A DNA stretch of 64,000 bases from Desulfobacterales bacterium (GCA_034003325.1 JAVEYW010000021.1:1-64000), one strand, 5' to 3'. Shown: positions 8,899-18,762, counted from the first letter of the stretch. Notes: generated by a model from the sequence alone, not told the origin. Made by a program: numbers and translations.

Positions 8899-10185
8899 TT
8901 ATTCCGCTTTTTCCACTTCCAGAACCAGATTGGTCACCTTGGTTACGCGGACACGAACACCGGCTTCGATAGGAGATGCGGCGGTGGCGTGCCATAATTC
9001 ACCATGAACAAACACCTTACCGTTCGGCGTCAGCGGCGTTTTCACCACACCGATCTCACCGATCAGGCCACTGGCGCCGGTTCTGGGCTGCGACATCTGG
9101 GATCGAACCACCAGTCCCGCAATCAACACAAAAAAGCCCGACACCAAAAACACCGTCGGAAGCAACACGGTCCAGGCCAGGCGCATGCCCGGATCCTTTT
9201 CTCCCCCTTCAAACAGCATCAATGAGCCCAGTAACAGCGAACCGATGCCCGCGATGCTGAGCATTCCGTAACTGGTGACTTTGAGCTCAAGGAAGAAAAA
9301 GACCAGGGCCAATAATATCAGAAGAATGCCGGCATAATTCACCGGCAGGGTTTGAAAGGCAAAAAAGGCCAGGACCAGACAAACCGCGCCAATGACCCCC
9401 GGCAGCACAACCCCCGGGTGCGACATCTCGAAATATAGCCCAGCAAGGCCGATCATCATGAGAATGTAGGCGATGTTGGGATCACTGATGGTTTTTAAAA
9501 CCTTCGTTCGAAGATTTTCCACTATCGGTTCAATGGCGGCGTCGGCCAAGTTAAGCTTTCCTTTGCCGAGAATCTCTTTTCCGTCAATCTGCGCGATGAG
9601 GTCCTTTACGTCCTTGGCCACTAGGTCAATAACCATTTTTTTAAGCGCTTCGGTTTCGGTAACGGACACGCTGTCCCGAATGGCCGCTTCCACCCAGTCG
9701 GCATTACGCCCCCGCTTTTCCGCAACACTTCTGGCATGCGCCACCATGTCATTGGTGACCTTTGCGCTCATGGTCTCATCGATGTCCTTGCCGCCGGCAT
9801 TCACCGGATGCGCCGCCCCGATATTGGTTCCCGGCGCCATCGCGGCGATATCGGCCGCAATGGTAATCATCACGCCGGCGGAAGCCGCCCTGGCGCCCGC
9901 AGGCGAAACATACACAACGATAGGAACCGGGCTGCCGAGAATTGACTGAACGATCTGTCTCATGGATTCCGCCAAGCCCCCGGGCGTATCAAGCTGAATG
10001 ATCAGGCAAGCCGCATTTTCCGCCACCGCCTTTTGAACACCGCTTTGAACAAACTCGGCCACGCCGGGATTGATACTTCCGCTGAGGGTCATCACATAAA
10101 CGTCCCCGCTCGCCGCCCGAGCAGGTTGACCCAAACCCCAAAAGATCACCAGCCATAACCCAAAAATGACGGTTCGGTTTTTCAT
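8899..10185 (-). CDS. NfeD-type membrane-bound serine protease (ClpP class)
   Basis: Long-form NfeD of 428 aa. A signal peptide ending near AARA is followed by a ClpP-like protease domain with nucleophile Ser in GARAASAGVMITIA and the general-base Lys in TMSAKVTND, the Ser-Lys dyad known from the archaeal homologue. Four or five membrane helices follow (about residues 235-360). The protein ends in a soluble OB-fold NfeD domain (GLIGEIGVVKTPLTPNGKVFVHGELW). It is encoded just before the slipin gene; known family members cleave the C-terminal hydrophobic region of their partner stomatin. Its start overlaps the stop of the uracil-DNA glycosylase gene (ATGA). Confidence 0.95.
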   Translation of the reverse strand: MKNRTVIFGLWLVIFWGLGQPARAASGDVYVMTLSGSINPGVAEFVQSGVQKAVAENAACLIIQLDTPGGLAESMRQIVQSILGSPVPIVVYVSPAGARAASAGVMITIAADIAAMAPGTNIGAAHPVNAGGKDIDETMSAKVTNDMVAHARSVAEKRGRNADWVEAAIRDSVSVTETEALKKMVIDLVAKDVKDLIAQIDGKEILGKGKLNLADAAIEPIVENLRTKVLKTISDPNIAYILMMIGLAGLYFEMSHPGVVLPGVIGAVCLVLAFFAFQTLPVNYAGILLILLALVFFFLELKVTSYGMLSIAGIGSLLLGSLMLFEGGEKDPGMRLAWTVLLPTVFLVSGFFVLIAGLVVRSQMSQPRTGASGLIGEIGVVKTPLTPNGKVFVHGELWHATAASPIEAGVRVRVTKVTNLVLEVEKAE

Positions 10186-10898
10186 GGTTTCTTTCCTCGC
10201 ACGCTAAGTCCGAGTCGTCGCATCACTTGCTGAATGTCTTCCCAGACCTCCCGCTTTTTTTCCGGATTTCGAAGTAAAAACGCCGGGTGAAACGTGGGCA
10301 TTACGCTCATACCGTGATAGTCGAAAAACCGGCCACGTAACGCGGATATGGGCCGTTGGCTCTGAGACAGAAACTGAGCGGCCACCTTACCGAGCGCGCA
10401 GATATAGGCAGGTTGAATCGCCCGAAGCTGTCGAACCAGAAACGGGGTGCACTGGGCGATTTCTTCAGGTAGCGGATTGCGGTTTTCAGGGGGTCGGCAT
10501 TTTACGATGTTACAAATATAAACATCCTCCCGCGAGAGGCCCATGGCTTCGATGATCCGCGTCAGCAGCTTTCCGGCCGCACCGACAAAGGGTCTTCCCT
10601 GCTGATCCTCGTCAAAGCCGGGGCCTTCTCCTACAAAAACCAGCCGCGCCTTCGGGTTGCCCTCACCAAAAACAATATGGCGCCTGCCCCGGTGAAGCGG
10701 GCACCGCCGGCACACTCCCAAGTCCTTCTGAACATTCGACAAGGTTTCTCTCGTTTCGCTTGGCGCTCCTTTTCCCCAGCCGCGCAACCGTTCCATCTGA
10801 TCCGCCGAGATATCAAATCCGGTGCACCCGGTTTGCGCCATATAGCGAAGCGTGTGCTCGATCTCGCCCAAGAGCGTATAAAGACCGGAACCATTCAT
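10182..10898 (-). CDS. udg: uracil-DNA glycosylase, family 4 (Fe-S)
   Basis: Removes uracil from DNA. The 238-aa protein has the family-4 motifs GEGPGFDEDQQGRPFVGAAG (motif 1), YICNIVKCRPPENRNP (Asn-containing segment) and TFHPAFLLRNP (motif 3, catalytic His). Cysteines for the [4Fe-4S] cluster are seen at CRRCPLHRGR and at VKCRPP / QCTPF. An extra N-terminal stretch of about 50 residues precedes the catalytic domain. It overlaps coaBC upstream and nfeD downstream by four bases each, so translation of the three is coupled. Confidence 0.94.
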   Translation of the reverse strand: MNGSGLYTLLGEIEHTLRYMAQTGCTGFDISADQMERLRGWGKGAPSETRETLSNVQKDLGVCRRCPLHRGRRHIVFGEGNPKARLVFVGEGPGFDEDQQGRPFVGAAGKLLTRIIEAMGLSREDVYICNIVKCRPPENRNPLPEEIAQCTPFLVRQLRAIQPAYICALGKVAAQFLSQSQRPISALRGRFFDYHGMSVMPTFHPAFLLRNPEKKREVWEDIQQVMRRLGLSVRGKKP

Positions 10899-12100
10899 GT
10901 AAGGAGTCGCTCACAAATTCGGTCAAGCAGGGTATCGGCGACCTCGTCCTTGCTCATTTGCGGCAAGGATTCACTGGCACCGTCCCTGTAAAAAAAGGTG
11001 ACCCGGTTGGTATCCACGGCAAAACCGGACCCTGAATGCCCGATCAGGTTGCCCACAATCATATCGAGATTCTTTTTTTCGAGCTTGCCGGTCGCATAGG
11101 TTTCAAGGTCCTGCGTTTCCGCGGCAAAGCCCACCAATACCTGATGCTTTTTTCTCTGCCCGAGCGAGAACAGAATGTCCTGATTTTTCTCCAAGGTAAG
11201 GCTCATGCTGTCCTTATTCTTTTTGATCTTGTGAGCAGCAGGCGCCACCGGCCGATAATCCGAGACAGCGGCGGACTTGATAATGACATCCGAAGCGTCC
11301 ATGCACGAAAACACGGCTTGCGCCATATCGGCAGCTGATCTCACATGAATCACGCAAACGCCCGTCGGATCCGGCAGCGACGTGGGGCCGGCCACCAGCG
11401 TCACCGACGCGCCCCGATACTCGGCGGCCCGGGCAATGGCATAGCCCATTTTACCGCTTGAGGGGTTGCTGATAAACCGGACCGGATCGATCGCCTCCTG
11501 AGTCGGTCCCGCGGAAACCAGCACCTTTTTCCCGGCCAGGTCTTTGGGGGTTAAAATGGCGCAGATGCGATCCAGAATTTCCGCAGGTTCGGGCAATCGC
11601 CCGGGTCCCGTCGTTCCGCAGGCCATCTCGCCCACACCCGGTTCGATAATAAACACACCGTCCGATCGAAGCGTGGCAAGATTGCGTTGCGTCGCGCGAC
11701 TTTCAAACATATGCGTGTTCATGGCCGGGCATAGAATCAGTGGTTTGGTCACGGCCATCAAAAAGGTGCTCAAGGCGTCGTCGGCAATACCGTTGGCCAG
11801 TTTCCCGATGATATTGCCCGTGGCCGGCGCAACCACCACGGCATCAGCCCTGTCCGCCCATTCAATGTGCTGAATGCTGGCCTCTTTTCCGAGTTCAAAC
11901 AGGCTCGTGCACACGGGGTGCCCCGATATGGCCTCAAAGGTCATGGGCCCCACGAACCATTCGGCATTCCGGGTCATCATGACCCGAACATCCGCCCCCT
12001 GTTTTTGCAGAAGCCGTAACAGTTCGACGGCCTTGTATGCCGCGATGCCGCCGGATACACCCAGGACAATACTTTTGTTTCGCAATACCGATGTCGACAT
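10895..12100 (-). CDS. coaBC: bifunctional phosphopantothenoylcysteine decarboxylase / phosphopantothenate-cysteine ligase
   Basis: Carries out two steps of coenzyme A synthesis. The N-terminal CoaC flavodomain (about residues 1-180) has GVSGGIAAYKAVELLRLL, the catalytic His in QHIEWADRAD, VVAPATGNIIGKLANGIADD and the PAMNTHMF substrate loop. The C-terminal CoaB domain begins with VLVSAGPTQEAIDPVRFISNPSSGKMGYAIA, the nucleotide-binding part, and contains KIKKNKD. Length (401 aa) is normal. The chosen start gives the usual N-terminus; an ATG 16 codons upstream is possible but overlaps a CCCC/GGGG hairpin. Confidence 0.95.
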   Translation of the reverse strand: MSTSVLRNKSIVLGVSGGIAAYKAVELLRLLQKQGADVRVMMTRNAEWFVGPMTFEAISGHPVCTSLFELGKEASIQHIEWADRADAVVVAPATGNIIGKLANGIADDALSTFLMAVTKPLILCPAMNTHMFESRATQRNLATLRSDGVFIIEPGVGEMACGTTGPGRLPEPAEILDRICAILTPKDLAGKKVLVSAGPTQEAIDPVRFISNPSSGKMGYAIARAAEYRGASVTLVAGPTSLPDPTGVCVIHVRSAADMAQAVFSCMDASDVIIKSAAVSDYRPVAPAAHKIKKNKDSMSLTLEKNQDILFSLGQRKKHQVLVGFAAETQDLETYATGKLEKKNLDMIVGNLIGHSGSGFAVDTNRVTFFYRDGASESLPQMSKDEVADTLLDRICERLLT

Positions 12101-12173
12101 TTTGCAAAAACCCTTAAGCCCCCCTGAAAGGGGCCTCGTCGCCGACACCTTTCTTGGTATCGGCGTGGTTAAC

Positions 12174-12211
12174 CGTGCACGTAAACGTACACGTGCGCGT
12201 GCACGTGCACG
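12174..12211. repeat. alternating purine-pyrimidine tract
   Basis: About 38 bases of nearly strict alternation built from GTGCAC, GTAC and GCGC units, between coaBC and the TPR gene. Such tracts can adopt Z-DNA and hold overlapping short palindromes. No gene covers it. Confidence 0.6.
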
Positions 12212-12347
12212 AATTTTAGAATTGAAATATTTCTATCACCTTGAAACAGTCCATTTTGACAACCCGTCGCCTCGTCGCCCCATCAACATGCCGGCATACC
12301 GTTTCCGTGCACGAACCCCCAATACCGGGGCGACACCCCAACGCGCA

Positions 12348-12635
12348 TCATTTGGCGCGCTGTCTGCCAAGAGCCGCTCTAAGCCGCGCCAACCTTGCAT
12401 ATCCTGTTTCCAGATCAATCCAGGTAGAGAGCAGTTCAATCAGCAACTGATCGGATGCCGGCTTGCCTTGATCCAGTTTTTGCTCGAGCACACGCAATGC
12501 CGTTGCATAATTTTCGTGATCCGGATGCGCTTTCAGCAACTGCCGATAAATCTTGGCCGCTTGGTTCAAATACCCTTGGTCTGCATAGGCTTTTGCCAAA
12601 GTGGCCGTCACCAGCAACGTGGGGTCGGTTTTCAT
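12348..12635 (-). CDS. small tetratricopeptide-repeat protein
   Basis: A 95-aa protein. Residues about 8-50 (TLAKAYADQGYLNQAAKIYRQLLKAHPDHENYATALRVLEQ) fit one full TPR and part of a second, so it is probably a protein-binding module. There is no signal peptide. It overlaps the stop of the upstream ftsB-like gene by four bases and is likely cotranslated with it. Partner and pathway are unknown; the neighbourhood is cell envelope and division. Confidence 0.7.
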   Translation of the reverse strand: MKTDPTLLVTATLAKAYADQGYLNQAAKIYRQLLKAHPDHENYATALRVLEQKLDQGKPASDQLLIELLSTWIDLETGYARLARLRAALGRQRAK

Positions 12636-12931
12636 TTATCAGCTTCCTTTTCAGCTTTCATTCGGACGACGATCTCTCCGGGTTTAATCATATTTGATTC
12701 TTTTCTGACCGCTTCTTCCAGATATTCCGGGTCCTTGTTAAGGCGCTCGATTTCTCTATACAGGTTCACGTTTTCCCGGCGAATGGATTCGTTCTTTTCC
12801 GCAATCCGCTCTCGTTCTTTTCGGCTTTGCATCAGATCCACCAAGCCGTTATCGCCCCAAAGAATACGCAGGGACATGATGAAAATCACCAGCACGACCA
12901 CGCACAACAAAACCTTCTGCCTTCCGCTCAT
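12632..12931 (-). CDS. FtsB/DivIC-family septum formation protein
   Basis: A 99-aa bitopic protein: short cytoplasmic N-terminus, one membrane helix (KVLLCVVVLVIFIMSLRILW), then a coiled coil (RKERERIAEKNESIRRENVNLYREIERL) and the terminal YLEEAVRKESNMIKPGE block typical of FtsB/DivIC. It is expected to bridge FtsL and FtsQ in the divisome. It is located between murJ and a small TPR gene on the same strand, consistent with cell-wall and division functions. Confidence 0.85.
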   Translation of the reverse strand: MSGRQKVLLCVVVLVIFIMSLRILWGDNGLVDLMQSRKERERIAEKNESIRRENVNLYREIERLNKDPEYLEEAVRKESNMIKPGEIVVRMKAEKEADK

Positions 12932-12989
12932 ATCATTCGATTTCCGTCCCCTTTGATCATATGAAAAACATGTTTTTTCCGAATGGGTC

Positions 12990-14540
12990 CTACTTCATTA
13001 TTTGAACAGCCCGCAATAATGTGGCTCTGTTCAACACAAATGAAAGCGCGGTATAAACCGAAAAGCCTAACAGAATGCTCCCGCATACGCGCAAGGCGAG
13101 CAACGTCGTTCCCATATCTCCGGAGGGCAAAAACAGATGAACGGCACCCCCCATCAAAACCGCGCATAAACCGGAACGGCAAACGGATTGAACGACCGCA
13201 GCTGTCCTCAACTTTCCAATTTTTCGCTTTAAGGCATCGGCCAACAACCACAGATTCAGCATTGAAGATAAAGAGGTTGCCAGGGCAAGCCCGCCATACG
13301 ACATCATGCGCATGAGTAAAATACCAAGGCAAAGGTTCATCCCAATAGCCACAATCCCCGCCTTCACCGGTGTCCGAGCATCCCCCATCGCATAAAAAAC
13401 GGATACAACCACGCGAACGGCGGCAAACGACCAGATACCGATACCATAATATAAAAGCGCCAGAGCCGTCAATCTCGTCATGGCGGCATCAAAGGTTCCC
13501 CGCTTAAAAAGAAGGGCGACGATCGGCTCCCGCATAACGATCAGCCCGACCATGCTGGGCACGGAAACAAATAAAACGAGTTTCAAGGAATGGTTCACGG
13601 AATCGATCAACGCCGCCATGTCCTTGTGCGCCGCCTGCCTGGCAATCATAGGGTACAGCGCAGTTGATATCGAAACGGCAAAAATGCCGAGGGGGAACTG
13701 AATCAGCCGATCTGCGTAATATAGATAGGAAATAGCGCCTTCGCCCAGCAACGAGGCCAACAATGTATCCAGAAGGACATTGATCTGAAAGACGGATAAC
13801 CCGAAAACCGCAGGCGCCATCGACCTTGCAACCTCTTTTATACCCGGATGAAAAAAAGGGCCGCGGTTTAATATGATAACGCCTTTTTTGAATAACACCG
13901 CAAGCTGGGACATCAGCTGCAACCCGCCCCCCAGAATCACCCCCCCGGACAAACCCAGAATCCGCAGCGTATTGTCCGAAGAGATAACCGCCATGAACAG
14001 CATCGAACCGATCATGGTCAGGTTCAGCAAGGCCGGCACCAGCGCCGGCGCGGCAAAATGGCCCACGCCATTTAATATTCCCATGCAGAGCGCCGCCAAC
14101 CCGATGAAACCGATATACGGCAGCATGATTTTAACCAGTATGACCGCGAGGTTGAATTTTTCCGGAAAACCGGCGAACCCCGGCGCGATCAGATAAACAA
14201 CCAGAGGCGCACAAAAAACCCCCACCACCACCGCCCCTCCGAGTAGCACCAAGAGAAACCGGAAAGTGGCGGCGGCAAATTCGTAGGCAGCCTCGGAACC
14301 CGTTCGGGTCATATAACGCGTAAAAACCGGAATAAACGCAACGCCAAAGGCCCCTTCATTGAACAGGCGGCGGGAAAAATCAGGAATTCGAAATACGGCG
14401 ATGAACACATCCGAAAACAGGCCGGCGCCGAAAAACCATGCCATCATCATATCCCGAATGTATCCGAGAATTCTGCTCAGCAGCGTCAGCAAGCCCACCA
14501 GACCGGCCGATTTGGTTACCTCTCGGTTATCCTGCATCAT
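12990..14540 (-). CDS. murJ: lipid II flippase MurJ
   Basis: Flips lipid II across the inner membrane for peptidoglycan synthesis. The 516-aa protein is almost wholly hydrophobic, with about 14 membrane helices. Family signatures are TLLSRILGYIRDMMMAWFFG near the N-terminus, FRIPDFSRRLFNEGAFGVAFIPVF with the conserved Arg residues, and GVISTALYPMIARQ-like sequence (AVSISTALYPMIARQAAH) in the middle. Upstream lies the rpsT promoter region, divergently oriented. It heads the run of murJ, ftsB-like and TPR genes. Confidence 0.95.
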   Translation of the reverse strand: MMQDNREVTKSAGLVGLLTLLSRILGYIRDMMMAWFFGAGLFSDVFIAVFRIPDFSRRLFNEGAFGVAFIPVFTRYMTRTGSEAAYEFAAATFRFLLVLLGGAVVVGVFCAPLVVYLIAPGFAGFPEKFNLAVILVKIMLPYIGFIGLAALCMGILNGVGHFAAPALVPALLNLTMIGSMLFMAVISSDNTLRILGLSGGVILGGGLQLMSQLAVLFKKGVIILNRGPFFHPGIKEVARSMAPAVFGLSVFQINVLLDTLLASLLGEGAISYLYYADRLIQFPLGIFAVSISTALYPMIARQAAHKDMAALIDSVNHSLKLVLFVSVPSMVGLIVMREPIVALLFKRGTFDAAMTRLTALALLYYGIGIWSFAAVRVVVSVFYAMGDARTPVKAGIVAIGMNLCLGILLMRMMSYGGLALATSLSSMLNLWLLADALKRKIGKLRTAAVVQSVCRSGLCAVLMGGAVHLFLPSGDMGTTLLALRVCGSILLGFSVYTALSFVLNRATLLRAVQIMK

Positions 14541-14601
14541 AACCAGTTTCTAAAAAGCGCAACATGCTCTTTCCAGGGCAACCGTCAGACAATAAAATTG
14601 C

Positions 14602-14630
14602 TTGACAGACCCCCTGCCATTGGATAATTA
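14602..14630 (+). promoter_or_regulatory. sigma-70 promoter of rpsT
   Basis: TTGACA at 14602-14607, a 17-base spacer, and TAATTA at 14625-14630. It is a near-consensus housekeeping promoter 45 bases upstream of the rpsT start. Confidence 0.8.
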
Positions 14631-14674
14631 ACTGGGTTTAAAATTTCCATTATTATTGAAAGGAGTTTCTTACA

Positions 14675-14941
14675 TTGGCAAATCATAAATCGGCTTTAAA
14701 ACGCGCAAAACAAAACGACATCAAACGGTCACGCAATAAAACGGTAAAATCAAGGGTCAAACATGTTGTCAAGGAGATGCGCACGGCAGCCAAGGATCTG
14801 CCGGCCGAAGAATTGGCAGCGAAACTCAACGAGGTAAAATCGGTCATCGATAAGGCCTCCAAAAGCAACATCTTGCATAAAAACACCGCCGCTCGAAAAA
14901 TTTCACGATTGGCCAAACTGGTCAATTCGGTATCCGCATAG
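14675..14941 (+). CDS. rpsT: 30S ribosomal protein S20
   Basis: Ribosomal protein S20, 88 aa, binds 16S rRNA early in 30S assembly. It is Lys/Arg/Ala-rich and begins ANHKSALKRAKQNDIKRSRN; it ends HKNTAARKISRLAKLVNSV, both typical. The start is a TTG with AAAGGAG eight bases before. S20 genes of other bacteria also use poor start codons, which is known in E. coli to allow autoregulation; that link is by analogy. It is monocistronic and convergent with lptE. Confidence 0.97.
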   Translation: MANHKSALKRAKQNDIKRSRNKTVKSRVKHVVKEMRTAAKDLPAEELAAKLNEVKSVIDKASKSNILHKNTAARKISRLAKLVNSVSA

Positions 14942-14947
14942 AAAAGG

Positions 14948-14973
14948 GCCGCCGGGTATACCAACCCGGCGGC
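14948..14973. terminator. hairpin between convergent rpsT and lptE
   Basis: A perfect 10-bp GC-rich stem (GCCGCCGGGT / ACCCGGCGGC) with a 6-nt loop. On the minus strand it is followed by CCTTTTC, so it is best as a terminator for lptE/leuS. On the plus strand it follows rpsT directly but lacks a T-run. Its last base is the first plus-strand base of the lptE stop codon. Confidence 0.75.
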
Positions 14974-15473
14974 TAAAACTGATCGGTCAGTCGATAGTAG
15001 GCCTTCTCAGCCAATCGCTTGGAAAGTTTTCTGACGGCCGCACGACGGTTTCGGTCCGTCGTCTCCCTATCTATTTCCACCAGAAACACCTCGTTATCGC
15101 TCATCCGTTTCGACCATAGCAGCGTGCCGTCCGAACCGGTCAATCGAAGTGAAACCACCAGGCTGACACGCCGCTCCTGCGAGGTGTTGGTGCTGATGCG
15201 GGATATGGTCCCTTTTGATACGGACTCAATTACGCCGGCCAACCGGGCGTCCGCACGATGTTCTGTGCCGGCCAAAGTACCATTTCGGGTAAATTCGTAA
15301 ATGAGATCGTTGGTAAGAATGCTCTCCGCGCCGGTTTCATCGGTCCGATTCTCAAACATGGCAACAAACACTTGCTTGACGTCTTTTGGCAAGGCGCCGC
15401 CGCCGGTCAACCGGTATCCGCAACCCGAAATCATTAACACGAACACCAGCCACCCAATCCAATATCTTCTCAT
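14973..15473 (-). CDS. lptE: LPS-assembly lipoprotein LptE
   Basis: LptE plugs and assembles the LptD outer-membrane LPS translocon. The 166-aa protein has a signal helix (WIGWLVFVLMISG) ending in the lipobox ISGC. It then continues GYRLTGGGALPKDVKQVFVAMFENRT, the LptE start, with the AESILTNDLIYEFTRNG segment and a C-terminal R/K-rich helix. The chosen ATG has AAAGGA five to six bases upstream and puts the signal peptide at the N-terminus; a start 25 codons earlier would overlap the leuS end. It follows leuS on the same strand. Confidence 0.9.
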   Translation of the reverse strand: MRRYWIGWLVFVLMISGCGYRLTGGGALPKDVKQVFVAMFENRTDETGAESILTNDLIYEFTRNGTLAGTEHRADARLAGVIESVSKGTISRISTNTSQERRVSLVVSLRLTGSDGTLLWSKRMSDNEVFLVEIDRETTDRNRRAAVRKLSKRLAEKAYYRLTDQF

Positions 15474-15540
15474 TCTTATCCTTTTTGTTCGTTGCGCCGC
15501 CGGCATTTTCGGACCAGCCGACTCAACGGACTCCCGGTTG

Positions 15541-18132
15541 TTAAACAACGATATTGACCAATTTGTGTTGAACCACGATCACTTTTCGAATCGGTTTCGG
15601 CTCGATAAATTTAAGAACCCGCTCGTCGGTCAGCGCAATATGTTTGATTTTTTCATCCGAGGCATCGGCACTGATCGTAAACCGGTGTCGCAGCTTGCCG
15701 TTTACTTGCACAACGATCACCACATCATCTTGAAGCAGCGCATCCTCCCTGTATTCGGGCCACGGCGCCTGTAAAACGCTCGTTGAATAGCCAAGCGCCT
15801 GCCGGAGTTCCTCTGAAAAATGCGGCACAAATGGCGCCAAAAGAAGCGCGACCGATTCCAGCGCCGTGCGGCATACCCCGGCAGTGTGAGGTTCCGTCCC
15901 CGTCGGTTCCATCGTATGCATGGCATTGACCAGTTCCATAATGGCGCTGATGGCCGTATTGAAATGGAACCGTTCTTCGATATCGATACCGACCTTTCGA
16001 ATGGTCTCATGCGTCTTTTTATAGAGCGCCTTTGTGGCGCCTTCCAGATGTTCCATAGGTCCGCTGTATGCGGCTTCGGCGCCGATCACATTCAGCCAGG
16101 AATAGGCCAGGCGCCACACCCGGTTTAGGAACCGGAATCCCCCTTCCACGCCGGTTTCACTCCATTCCAAATCCCTTTCCGGAGGCGCGGCAAACAGACA
16201 GAACAGGCGGGTGGTATCGGCGCCGTAATGGTTGAGCAGCAAGTTCGGATCAATGACATTTTTTTTGGATTTTGACATTTTCTCCACACGACCCACGACC
16301 ACAGGCCGGCCGCATTGAACACACTGCCGGCCGGTGTCTGCTTCCTCCGCCTCATCCGGCAGCAAAAAACCGTGCGTCGGGCAGGCGACCGTCTCTTTGC
16401 AGACCATGCCCTGCGTCAACAATCGGGTAAACGGCTCTTTATAATCGACCAGACCCAATGCCTGCAAAACCCGTGTGAAATACCGGGAATAAAGCAAATG
16501 AAGTATGGCATGTTCCACACCGCCGATGTATTGGTCCACCGGCATCCAATAATCCACCTCCGCTTTTTCGAACATGCCGGTATTGCAGCGGGGACTGCAA
16601 TAGCGCTCAAAATACCAGGACGACTCCACAAAGGTGTCCATGGTATCCGTCTCCCGGCGCGCATTGCCAAATCCGCATTTAGGGCAGGTCGTGCGTTTAA
16701 AATAATCCAGTGTCGGCAGCGGACACCCGCCCCCTTCCAAAAGATCCGCATCCTCGGGTAGAATAATCGGCAAGTCTTCTTCCGGCACCGGCACAATGCC
16801 GCAAACGGGGCAGTGAATCATGGGAATGGGTGCGCCCCAATACCGCTGCCTTGAAATGCCCCAATCCCGAAGTCGAAAGCTCACCGTTTTCTTCCCCTGG
16901 TTATTTTCTTCCAGGTAAGCGGCAATGGCATCCTGCGCCGATTTATTTTCCATGCCGTCAAATTGTCCCGAATTGGCCATGATGCCTTCGCCCGCATAAG
17001 CCTCGCTCATGGCAGCGGGGTTCAAACCCTCGCCTTTGGGCTGCACCACCGGAATAATATCCAGGCTGTATTTTCGGGCAAAGTCAAAATCCCGCTGATC
17101 ATGAGCCGGTACCGACATGATGGCGCCGGTGCCGTATTCCATCAACACAAAGTTGGCCGTGTAAACTGGCATCCGTCTGCCGCTCAGGGGGTTGATGCAA
17201 TAAGCGCCCGTGAAAACGCCTTCCTTTTCATAGGATTCTAAGGCCTTGGACGATCGATCCTGCATGGAAATTCGATAGATGAATTCATCCACCGCGTTGG
17301 CATAATCGGTTCCTGCGGCAAGACGGGGCACCATCGGGTGCTCAGGGGCCAGACACATAAAGGTGGCGCCGAAAACCGTATCCGGCCGTGTGGTAAATAC
17401 CGGCAGCACTTCATCCCTGCTCTCGATGGGGAACCGAATTTCAGCGCCGATGCTTTTCCCGATCCAGTTTTTCTGCATGCTGATGACCTTATCCGGCCAC
17501 CCGGGAAGCATGTCGCAATACACCAGAAGATCTTCGGCATATTCGGTAATTCGGAAGAACCACTGCCACAGCTTTTTCTGAAAGACCTGTTTTCCGCATC
17601 GCCAGCACAACCCCGCCTCCACCTGCTCGTTTGCCAAAACGGTCTGACAGGTGTCGCACCAGTTCACATATGATTCTTTTCGATACGCCATGCCTTTTTC
17701 ATACATTTTCAGAAAAAGCCATTGCTCCCACCGATAATATTCCGGACGACAGGTCGCTATCTCCCGGTCCCAATCGTAAGAAAGGCCCAGCCGCTTTAAC
17801 TGACTGCGCATCTTGTCGATATTGTTGTAGGTCCACTTGGCCGGGTGCGTTTTGTGGGCAATGGCGGCGTTTTCAGCCGGCATGCCAAATGCGTCCCACC
17901 CCATGGGGTGCAACACGTTAAATCCCTTCATTCGCTTATACCGTCCCACCACATCCCCGATGGTATAATTGCGCACATGTCCCATATGAATATTGCCGGA
18001 AGGATAGGGGAACATCTCCAGCAGATAGTATTTCTCCTTTTCCGGATCCGCATGAACTTTAAAGAGGCCGTTGTCTATCCAATAGTTCTGCCATTTGGAT
18101 TCAATACGTTCCGGTTCGTACTTTTCTTCCAT
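15541..18132 (-). CDS. leuS: leucyl-tRNA synthetase
   Basis: Charges tRNA-Leu. The 863-aa class I enzyme has the HIGH-type motif in [14 protein letters not shown]. It also has zinc-ribbon cysteines ([21 protein letters not shown]), the editing (CP1) domain with [13 protein letters not shown] and the [20 protein letters not shown] proofreading block, and the [12 protein letters not shown] loop. A C-terminal anticodon-binding domain and a short tail end in [19 protein letters not shown]. The start at [15 protein letters not shown] is normal; upstream in-frame ATGs have no support. Confidence 0.97.
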   Translation of the reverse strand: MEEKYEPERIESKWQNYWIDNGLFKVHADPEKEKYYLLEMFPYPSGNIHMGHVRNYTIGDVVGRYKRMKGFNVLHPMGWDAFGMPAENAAIAHKTHPAKWTYNNIDKMRSQLKRLGLSYDWDREIATCRPEYYRWEQWLFLKMYEKGMAYRKESYVNWCDTCQTVLANEQVEAGLCWRCGKQVFQKKLWQWFFRITEYAEDLLVYCDMLPGWPDKVISMQKNWIGKSIGAEIRFPIESRDEVLPVFTTRPDTVFGATFMCLAPEHPMVPRLAAGTDYANAVDEFIYRISMQDRSSKALESYEKEGVFTGAYCINPLSGRRMPVYTANFVLMEYGTGAIMSVPAHDQRDFDFARKYSLDIIPVVQPKGEGLNPAAMSEAYAGEGIMANSGQFDGMENKSAQDAIAAYLEENNQGKKTVSFRLRDWGISRQRYWGAPIPMIHCPVCGIVPVPEEDLPIILPEDADLLEGGGCPLPTLDYFKRTTCPKCGFGNARRETDTMDTFVESSWYFERYCSPRCNTGMFEKAEVDYWMPVDQYIGGVEHAILHLLYSRYFTRVLQALGLVDYKEPFTRLLTQGMVCKETVACPTHGFLLPDEAEEADTGRQCVQCGRPVVVGRVEKMSKSKKNVIDPNLLLNHYGADTTRLFCLFAAPPERDLEWSETGVEGGFRFLNRVWRLAYSWLNVIGAEAAYSGPMEHLEGATKALYKKTHETIRKVGIDIEERFHFNTAISAIMELVNAMHTMEPTGTEPHTAGVCRTALESVALLLAPFVPHFSEELRQALGYSTSVLQAPWPEYREDALLQDDVVIVVQVNGKLRHRFTISADASDEKIKHIALTDERVLKFIEPKPIRKVIVVQHKLVNIVV

Positions 18133-18323
18133 TCGTCTTTTTCCCTCTGAATAGGTTCTCCCGTAGCCGGCCTGATGGCTTTCGGCTGCCAAACCTCCAG
18201 GACAGGAAACGGGAATTTAACATGTCACAACGCTTTCATCGCGCTTTGCGCCGCCATGAGGCAGCTTTCAGTAACTGTTTTCCATGCCATAATACAAGGT
18301 AAATAGCAATCCGTTTATCCATT

Positions 18324-18495
18324 CCCCCCGGGCAACCGCATGTACCCCATAGCCCGCTTCAGCCTTGAGAAAAATCAGATTCCAGCTGCGGCAAACTCAC
18401 GCGGAACGCGTTCAAACAGTGCCGCAGCTTCCATCCGATCCCCCTCAAGGCTTTCGCTCCCGGCTGTTCATTTCTACATGCGATTGCCCGGGGGT
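18324..18495. ncRNA. large nested palindrome, candidate structured RNA or inverted-repeat element
   Basis: The outer arms 18325-18344 and 18475-18494 pair at 19 of 20 positions. Middle arms 18361-18369 and 18444-18452 pair over 9 bp perfectly, with an AGCC/GGCT pair (18351-18354 with 18462-18465) outside them. Inner arms 18384-18393 and 18420-18429 pair over 10 bp perfectly, capped by a CGCG/CGCG mini-stem. The result is a rod of about 170 nt broken by internal loops, reminiscent in size and outline of 6S RNA. No open reading frame or transposase is associated, and there is no clear T-run on either side. The strand is not determined. Confidence 0.5.
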
Positions 18496-18727
18496 AATCG
18501 GGGGGCTATGCCAAAGACCCGCGTGGGGCTGAGCTTCAATAAGCGCCTATGAGTTGCCCCGCCGCTACTCCGTTCAGCCGGTATATAAGCCGGTAAGTTT
18601 CAAAGGAATAACAGGGGAACGCAATCAGAAATCAATTGACTTGTCGGAAACAATTGCATAATTATGGAAAAAACAAAAAATTAGGAGCAGTTACCATCTT
18701 ATTGGCATCCCCCGGGAAAGGGAAGTT

Positions 18728-18762
18728 AACCCGGTGTGCGCTTTGTATTTCAAGGCCGGGTT
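18728..18762 (+). promoter_or_regulatory. hairpin in the rng leader
   Basis: AACCCGG (18728-18734) can pair with CCGGGTT (18756-18762) about 80 bases upstream of the rng start. RNase E of E. coli controls its own mRNA through leader hairpins; a similar role here is only a suggestion. Confidence 0.35.
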
